From: Fidelibacterota bacterium
GTDB lineage: Bacteria > Fidelibacterota > UBA8477
Reading direction: 5' to 3'
Length of the DNA: 11,140 bases
Assembly (NCBI GenBank): GCA_021734045.1
Contig: JAIPJR010000079.1
Span: 1 to 11,140 of the forward strand
Part shown: in pieces, positions 6,620-11,140 of the stretch
Numbering within the stretch: position 1 is the stretch's first letter
How the letters are laid out: every line of letters starts with the position of its first letter
Made by a program: the position numbers and the translations under genes
Notes under the pieces: generated by a model
Databases searched by the model: none
The model's input: the letters and a program-made list of their open reading frames with translations, nothing else
Told to the model about the DNA's origin: nothing

Positions 6620-7154
6620 AACTGAACTCCCGGTAGGTCACGCCGGTGGGATTCCGAATGGTCCAATTTTCCAGATTGGCGTCCGACTCAAATCCAATGC
6701 CGTAAAGTGTGTCCAATTCGGTGGTGAGCATAATCGGCCGCTCAGTCTGAATACGATTTTTCGCTTCATGCCACATGAGCTGATCGGTTCGCAGCGTAAT
6801 TCCGGAATCAGAGACCACCACCACGTTGTGGCGCGCTTCCAGCCATTTGCGGTTTTGATGAACCAGCCCTGTATCGGCATTGAGAATGGAAACATGCTCA
6901 CCAACTTCGTTGAAAAAATCCAGTTTCACATTCCCGATAAGCTCGATTTCATTACTCTCGTTAAACTGGGCCAGATAATCAGCCCGCGCCACAACCGCTC
7001 GCCTGCCATCCGTGTCAATGTAGATTTCAGAATTCCAACTCTCCGAATCCGGTGTTTTTTCAACCTGGTCCGTGGGTGTACCGGCTTCCGGATCCATCTG
7101 GTTACAAGCCAGAAAAAACCCGGACAAAATCAGTATGGCTAAATATTTGCTCAT
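6612..7154 (-). CDS. lptC: LPS export periplasmic-bridge protein LptC (lipoprotein form)
   Basis: This 180-residue protein links the inner-membrane LptBFG machine to the periplasmic LPS bridge. A short hydrophobic N-terminus ([14 protein letters not shown]) ends in Cys17, which suggests a lipobox (FLAC, not a perfect consensus) rather than the bitopic membrane anchor of E. coli LptC. A polar linker (about 18-45) leads to an LptC/OstA-like beta-jellyroll domain (about 50-175), with family-like phrases [33 protein letters not shown] and [17 protein letters not shown]. The ATG at 7154 is preferred; TTG at 7163 and GTG at 7157 are also in frame, and no strong Shine-Dalgarno is visible. A TATGAT -10-like box (7169-7174) lies close upstream, so the leader may be very short. 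It is the first gene of the minus-strand run and is divergent from metH. No lptA lies between lptC and lptB. Confidence 0.85.
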   Translation of the reverse strand: MSKYLAILILSGFFLACNQMDPEAGTPTDQVEKTPDSESWNSEIYIDTDGRRAVVARADYLAQFNESNEIELIGNVKLDFFNEVGEHVSILNADTGLVHQNRKWLEARHNVVVVSDSGITLRTDQLMWHEAKNRIQTERPIMLTTELDTLYGIGFESDANLENWTIRNPTGVTYREFSYD

Positions 7155-7231
7155 CACGCGCAAATGTAATCATACCCGGCGTTCTACAAACGGAAAACAC
7201 AACATTACCGACTCCGTCAGTTCGACTATGA

Positions 7232-7246
7232 ATCAATGCCATTGAT
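7232..7246. promoter_or_regulatory. Perfect 7-bp dyad between lptC and metH
   Basis: ATCAATG and CATTGAT face each other across a single C in the 168-bp divergent spacer, about 76 bp upstream of metH and 78 bp upstream of lptC. The geometry would suit a dimeric regulator's operator for either gene. I cannot assign a regulator. A weak metH promoter guess, TTGAAA (7267-7272) and TAACTT (7289-7294) with 16 bp between them, lies just downstream of the dyad. No cobalamin or SAM riboswitch motif was recognised in the spacer. Confidence 0.3.
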
Positions 7247-7322
7247 CGATTGCGTTAATTCATCTCTTGAAACAAATCAGCCTTCGCCTAACTTCCAAAT
7301 CTCAAAAAAGGATACGATTTAA

Positions 7323-10300
7323 ATGATGGATAAATTCCTCAGCAGATTGAATGAAAAAATAATCGTCTTTGACGGCGCCATGGGGACCAGCATTCAGCGG
7401 CTGAATCTTGAGGTAGATGATTTCTGGGGCCAGGAAGGCTGCAACGAGCTGCTGGTACTCTCCAAGCCCCGGGCGATTGCTGATATACACGCCTCTTTCC
7501 TGGAGGTGGGGTGTGATGTGGTGGAGACCGACACCTTTGGTGGTACGCGGGTTGTGCTGGACGAGTACGATTTATCGGACCAGGTCTATGAGATTAACAA
7601 GGCCGCCGCCAGGGTCGCGCGCCAGGTGGTGAATGATTTTTCTACGCCAGCGCATCCGCGCTTTGTGGCCGGCAGCATGGGACCGGGCACCAAACTCCCC
7701 ACCCTGCAGCATACCACCTACGCCGATCTGAAGGACGCATACAGCGAACAGGTGCGTGGCCTTATGGATGGCGGCGTGGATTTGCTCATTGTGGAGACTG
7801 TCCAGGATATCCTCCAGGCGAAAGCCGCTCTGAACGCCATTTTTACCACCTTCCGTCAGCGGAAAGTCAGACTTCCCGTGGTGGTATCCGTCACCATGGA
7901 AACCACCGGCACCATGTTACTGGGCACCGACATGCTGGGCGCATTGACGGCATTGGAACCCTACCCGGTAGATGTGATTGGCTTGAACTGTGCGACCGGC
8001 CCCAAAGCCATGAGTGAGCATGTCCGTACCCTGATGGCGCATTCCCCAAAAGCCATTTCCGTCATTCCCAACGCGGGTCTGCCCCAGAATATTGACGGCG
8101 AGATGGTGTATAATCTTACACCGCCCGAATTAGCCCATGACCTGGGGCATTTTGTGGATGACATGCAGGTGAATATCGTGGGTGGTTGTTGCGGAACGAC
8201 ACCTGAACACCTGAAAGCGGTGGTGGAGCAGGCCGGGCGTGAAAACCCCCGCACCCGTGAGCCTCACTTCGAACCGGCGGCCAGTTCGCTCTATTCCGTG
8301 TCTGCTTTTGTGCAGGAACCGAAGCCCTTGATTATCGGTGAACGCACCAATGCCAATGGCAGTAAAAAATTCAGGGAATTTTTGCTTCAGGAAGACTGGG
8401 ACGGACTGCTTAGTATCGCGCGTGAACAGATAAACGAGGGTGCCCACATGCTGGATGTGTGTGTGGCCTATGTGGGACGAGACGAGTCCCGGGATATGCG
8501 GGAATTTGTCTCCCGACTCAATGCCCAGTCCACCATTCCCCTCATGATTGATTCCACCGAAGTGAATGCCATTCGAAGCGCTTTGGAAAATATCACCGGC
8601 CGGGCGATTGTGAATTCCATTAACCTGGAAGACGGTGAGGCCAAAGCCCGGGAAATTATCGGACTCTGCCAGGAATTCGGTGCCGGACTGGTTTGCCTTA
8701 CCATTGATGAGAGCGGAATGGCCAAAACAGCCGCACAAAAACTGGCGGTCGCCCGACGAATTTATGATTTGGCTGTTAGGGAGATGGGGATGCGACCGGG
8801 TGACTTGTTCTTCGACACCCTTACTTTCACACTGGGATCAGGGGATGGGGAATTTCGCACATCTGCAATGGAGACCCTGGCGGCAATCCGACTCATCAAA
8901 AAGGAACTACCTGGTGTGCATACCAGTCTGGGTGTTTCCAATGTCTCATTCGGGCTGAATCCGGCGGCACGGCATGTGTTGAATTCGGTTTTTTTGCACC
9001 TGGCAATTGAAGCAGGCCTTGACGCAGCTATCATCCATGCGGGCAAAATTATTCCCTATTATAAAATTCAACCAGACGAACGGACGCTTTTCGAGGACTT
9101 GATTTTTGACCGTAGAGACAGCGATTATGATCCATTGAGCGTCATTCTTGAGAAATTTGCTGATCGGAAGAGCAACAGTCTGAAAAAGGAGGCCCTGGAC
9201 GAAAGCCTGCCTGTTGAAGAGCGATTGAAGAAGCGCATTATTGATGGTTTGAAATCGGGATTAGAAGCGGACCTGGATGAGGCCCTCCAGACCCATCCGG
9301 CACTGGAGATAATCAACACGATTCTGCTGGATGGGATGAAGGTGGTTGGTGAGTTGTTTGGCAGTGGTGAAATGCAGCTCCCCTTCGTCCTCCAATCTGC
9401 GGAAACCATGAAGACGGCCGTAAGTCACCTTGAACCGCACATGGAGAAGGTTGAAGGTCAGTCCCGGGGAAAAATCGTATTGGCCACCGTGAAGGGTGAT
9501 GTCCATGACATCGGCAAGAACCTGGTGGATATTATCCTCACCAACAATGGTTACGATGTGGTGAACCTGGGTATTAAACAACCCATTGACGCCATTCTCC
9601 AAGCCTATGAGCTGAATGAGGCAGATGCCATCGGTATGAGCGGTTTACTGGTAAAATCCACAATCGTCATGCGGGAAAATCTGGAGGTCATGAACGAACG
9701 CGGTTTGGTTCCACCAGTGATTTTGGGCGGAGCAGCGCTGACGCGGAAGTATGTGGAATCGGATCTGGCCGGAATTTACGCCGGTCCGGTGAGTTATGCC
9801 AAAGATGCATTCGACGGGCTGAGATTACTGGGCGATATCATGGCTGGCAAAGTGTCCGATCAAGCAAAACCCAAACAACGAGCAGACATTCAAAAATCGA
9901 AGGATAAGACGGAAGAGCCGTCCAGATTCGCAGAAACTTTAGACACGGTGAAAGTGCCGAAACCGCCCTTTTGGGGGCGCCGAGTCGTGCAGGGCATCCC
10001 GCTGAAGGCGATTTACCCCTACATCAATACCAGCGCATTGTTTCGGGGACAGTGGGGCTTTAAACGGGGCAAACAGTCGGCGGCGGAATTTGCCCGGCTG
10101 GAAAGTGAAACCATTGAACCGATTTTTCAGGAATTGCAGATGAAGGCGGAACGGGATCGGATTCTCCAACCGCTGGTACTCTACGGTTATTTTGAATGCC
10201 AGTCCCGAGGAAATGACCTGCTCATCTATGCCAAACCGGGTGGCCCGGAACCGGCAGAAGTATTGACATTTCCCCGTCAACAGAAGGCACCGGGGCGCTG

Positions 10301-10748
10301 CATCAGTGATTATTTTCGCTCCGTTGAATCAGGGGACCGGGATGTGGTAGCCTTTCATCTGGTTACAGTAGGCGCAGAAGCCAGCGCTTACACCCAGGAA
10401 CTCTTCCAGTCTCACAAATACCAGGACTATCTTTACTGGCATGGATTCGGTGTGGAGACCGCCGAGGGGTTGGCGGAATACTGGCACGCCCGGATTCGGA
10501 AGGAATTGGGGATTGATCATGAGGATAGTACCGAGATTCGGGGACTGTTTAAGCAGCAGTATCACGGCAGCCGGTATTCTTTCGGTTATCCAGCCTGCCC
10601 TGATTTGAGTCATCAGCAAGTGATTTTCAGGTTACTGCAGCCCGAAGAATTTGGGCTTAGTCTCACCGATGAATTTCAAATCGTACCTGAACAAAGCACA
10701 TCGGCGATTATTGTGCACCATCCCCAGGCAAAGTATTTCGCCGTGTGA
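7323..10748 (+). CDS. metH: Cobalamin-dependent methionine synthase (MetH), full length
   Basis: This 1141-residue cytosolic enzyme moves a methyl group from methyltetrahydrofolate to homocysteine through cobalamin, giving methionine and THF. The homocysteine domain (about 10-310) starts with FDGAMGTSIQ and has the zinc ligands Cys223 and Cys289-Cys290. The pterin domain (about 330-600) starts with PLIIGERTNANGS. The B12 domain (about 630-845) has DVHDIG, with the lower-ligand His728, then MSGLLVKST and GGAALT. The reactivation domain (about 880-1135) has FRGQWGFKRG and RYSFGYPACP, the SAM-binding signature, so the enzyme should self-reactivate with SAM. It is about 86 residues shorter than E. 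coli MetH (1227), partly because the linker before the activation domain is short (about 846-878). An AAGGA lies about 10 bp before the ATG; a second ATG at 7326 is possible. It stands alone, divergent from lptC. Confidence 0.97.
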   Translation: MMDKFLSRLNEKIIVFDGAMGTSIQRLNLEVDDFWGQEGCNELLVLSKPRAIADIHASFLEVGCDVVETDTFGGTRVVLDEYDLSDQVYEINKAAARVARQVVNDFSTPAHPRFVAGSMGPGTKLPTLQHTTYADLKDAYSEQVRGLMDGGVDLLIVETVQDILQAKAALNAIFTTFRQRKVRLPVVVSVTMETTGTMLLGTDMLGALTALEPYPVDVIGLNCATGPKAMSEHVRTLMAHSPKAISVIPNAGLPQNIDGEMVYNLTPPELAHDLGHFVDDMQVNIVGGCCGTTPEHLKAVVEQAGRENPRTREPHFEPAASSLYSVSAFVQEPKPLIIGERTNANGSKKFREFLLQEDWDGLLSIAREQINEGAHMLDVCVAYVGRDESRDMREFVSRLNAQSTIPLMIDSTEVNAIRSALENITGRAIVNSINLEDGEAKAREIIGLCQEFGAGLVCLTIDESGMAKTAAQKLAVARRIYDLAVREMGMRPGDLFFDTLTFTLGSGDGEFRTSAMETLAAIRLIKKELPGVHTSLGVSNVSFGLNPAARHVLNSVFLHLAIEAGLDAAIIHAGKIIPYYKIQPDERTLFEDLIFDRRDSDYDPLSVILEKFADRKSNSLKKEALDESLPVEERLKKRIIDGLKSGLEADLDEALQTHPALEIINTILLDGMKVVGELFGSGEMQLPFVLQSAETMKTAVSHLEPHMEKVEGQSRGKIVLATVKGDVHDIGKNLVDIILTNNGYDVVNLGIKQPIDAILQAYELNEADAIGMSGLLVKSTIVMRENLEVMNERGLVPPVILGGAALTRKYVESDLAGIYAGPVSYAKDAFDGLRLLGDIMAGKVSDQAKPKQRADIQKSKDKTEEPSRFAETLDTVKVPKPPFWGRRVVQGIPLKAIYPYINTSALFRGQWGFKRGKQSAAEFARLESETIEPIFQELQMKAERDRILQPLVLYGYFECQSRGNDLLIYAKPGGPEPAEVLTFPRQQKAPGRCISDYFRSVESGDRDVVAFHLVTVGAEASAYTQELFQSHKYQDYLYWHGFGVETAEGLAEYWHARIRKELGIDHEDSTEIRGLFKQQYHGSRYSFGYPACPDLSHQQVIFRLLQPEEFGLSLTDEFQIVPEQSTSAIIVHHPQAKYFAV

Positions 10749-10782
10749 CAGGAATAATTGGCGGGATGGCAGTAGGAGAATC

Positions 10783-10825
10783 GAACACAGATTTGACGGA
10801 TAGACCAAATTTACACGGATTAAAA
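10783..10825 (-). repeat. ATCCGTG-type dispersed repeat, right copy
   Basis: Read on the minus strand the element contains TTTTAATCCGTGTAAATTTG, then TCTATCCGTCAAATCTGTG and TTC. The second half matches the element at 452-474 on the plus strand with only a few differences. The repeat is non-coding and of unknown function. Confidence 0.55.
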
Positions 10826-10912
10826 CGATGGTCTGGGACGGCGGCCTCATCGAGATTATGCCCTACGATTAGAAGACAAAAGGGTCCTGATAATTCGTAC
10901 TATAATAATACT

Positions 10913-10925
10913 ATCCCGCCGGGAT
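10913..10925. repeat. Short CCCG/CGGG palindrome
   Basis: ATCCCG and CGGGAT flank a single C, preceded by an AT-rich TACTATAATAATACT-like stretch (about 10899-10912). It resembles the CCCGGG hairpin at 352-385 in composition. There is no T-tract, so it is not a good terminator for metH. Confidence 0.45.
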
Positions 10926-10955
10926 TGTAGAATTTCTGTTGTCTGAACTCCGTCC

Positions 10956-10984
10956 CGGACCGCTCGGAGAGCGTTCCCTACCCA
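10956..10984 (-). repeat. REP-like palindromic element, copy B (inverted)
   Basis: On the minus strand it reads TGGGTAGGGA followed by ACGCTC-TCC-GAGCGGTCCG. It matches copy A (2681-2709) at 26 of 29 positions, in the opposite orientation. The 9-bp stem has a single mismatch here. The leader and arms are conserved while the loop differs. Confidence 0.75.
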
Positions 10985-11031
10985 TCGTTCCTAAAAGTAT
11001 CTTTTTAAACCGCCGATAGGAAGAGGTCCCC

Positions 11032-11136
11032 GTGAAATTCATTCAAATGGATGCCTATTTCACTGGGCAGGCGGCATGGGCGGCTCAGGCCGGGAAGCGA
11101 TTAGCTGAATTGATGTCTGAGGAGGGCGAAGCCTGA
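11032..11136 (+). CDS. Possible small ORF of 34 codons at the window edge
   Basis: A GTG start has a strong purine-rich ribosome-binding site, AGGAAGAGG (11018-11026), at 5-bp spacing. The frame ends at TGA (11134-11136), four bases before the window edge, and a TAG at 11017-11019 closes it upstream. The 34-residue peptide starts MKFIQMDAYFTGQAAW and ends in a charged, helix-forming stretch (KRLAELMSEEGEA). It has no signal peptide or membrane segment, and I do not recognise it. It could be a true small protein, a leader peptide for a gene to the right, or the 5' end of a gene broken by a frameshift or sequencing error near 11130. The strong ribosome-binding site is the main support. Confidence 0.35.
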   Translation: MKFIQMDAYFTGQAAWAAQAGKRLAELMSEEGEA

Positions 11137-11140
11137 CGAG

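Larger units (their letters stand above)
10749..11031. other. Repeat-rich spacer downstream of metH
   Basis: No credible gene or T-tract terminator is visible between the metH stop and the small ORF at 11032. The 61-codon frame at 10745-10930 and the open frame through about 10827-10940 translate into repeat DNA. The spacer holds an ATCCGTG-type repeat, a CCCG/CGGG palindrome and the inverted REP-like element (listed separately). This composition mirrors the left flank of the window. Confidence 0.6.

Noticed and set aside
6570-7142. 190-codon plus-strand open frame
   Set aside because: It is antisense to lptC and the start of lptB, both supported by motifs and by their overlapping start and stop.
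8130-8738. 202-codon minus-strand open frame inside metH
   Set aside because: It is a shadow of the metH reading frame, which is intact through this region.
10913-10930. Intrinsic terminator for metH
   Set aside because: The palindrome is short and is not followed by a T-run; it lies 165 bp past the stop and looks like a dispersed repeat.

Overview
This window looks like a chromosomal segment from an LPS-bearing (diderm) bacterium of moderate GC content. No phage, plasmid, transposase, CRISPR, tRNA or rRNA feature was seen. Three things weakly suggest an uncultured lineage of the Bacteroidota/Calditrichota/Marinimicrobia neighbourhood (FCB superphylum): a short LptC that looks like a lipoprotein, a YceI lipoprotein whose C-terminal half resembles Bacteroidota forms, and intergenic regions full of short dispersed repeats. 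The taxon is inference from memory of these families, not a database result.

Layout. Positions 1-555 hold no convincing gene. They contain tandem 18-mers, a duplicated small hairpin, a CTCTGTG-type low-complexity repeat, a CCCGGG hairpin and an ATCCGTG-type repeat. From about 556 a promoter with an overlapping inverted repeat drives a compact three-gene plus-strand operon (MarR regulator, pirin, YceI lipoprotein; 596-2589), closed by a clear intrinsic terminator (2633-2666). A repeat-rich convergent spacer follows (2669-2883), including a REP-like palindrome.

Positions 2884-7154 are a minus-strand run. In transcription order it holds lptC and lptB (8-nt overlap), rpoN (sigma-54), a LOG-family Rossmann protein and an HD-domain hydrolase. 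lptC-lptB-rpoN is the classical LPS-transport/sigma-54 neighbourhood, here without lptA between lptC and lptB.

Divergent from lptC, across a 168-bp spacer with a perfect 7-bp dyad, is metH (7323-10748). It encodes a complete four-module cobalamin-dependent methionine synthase, homocysteine to activation domain. Positions 10749-11031 are again dispersed-repeat DNA, including an inverted second copy of the REP-like palindrome. A 34-codon ORF with a good ribosome-binding site lies at the right edge.

Functionally the window combines a probable stress-responsive regulator/pirin/YceI operon, envelope LPS export plus sigma-54, two probable nucleotide-related or housekeeping enzymes, and one-carbon/methionine metabolism. 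The genes are mostly ordinary. The less ordinary signals are the repeat families, the apparently leaderless marR promoter, the dyad upstream of metH and the unexplained small ORF at the edge. I did not find a convincing new multi-gene system.
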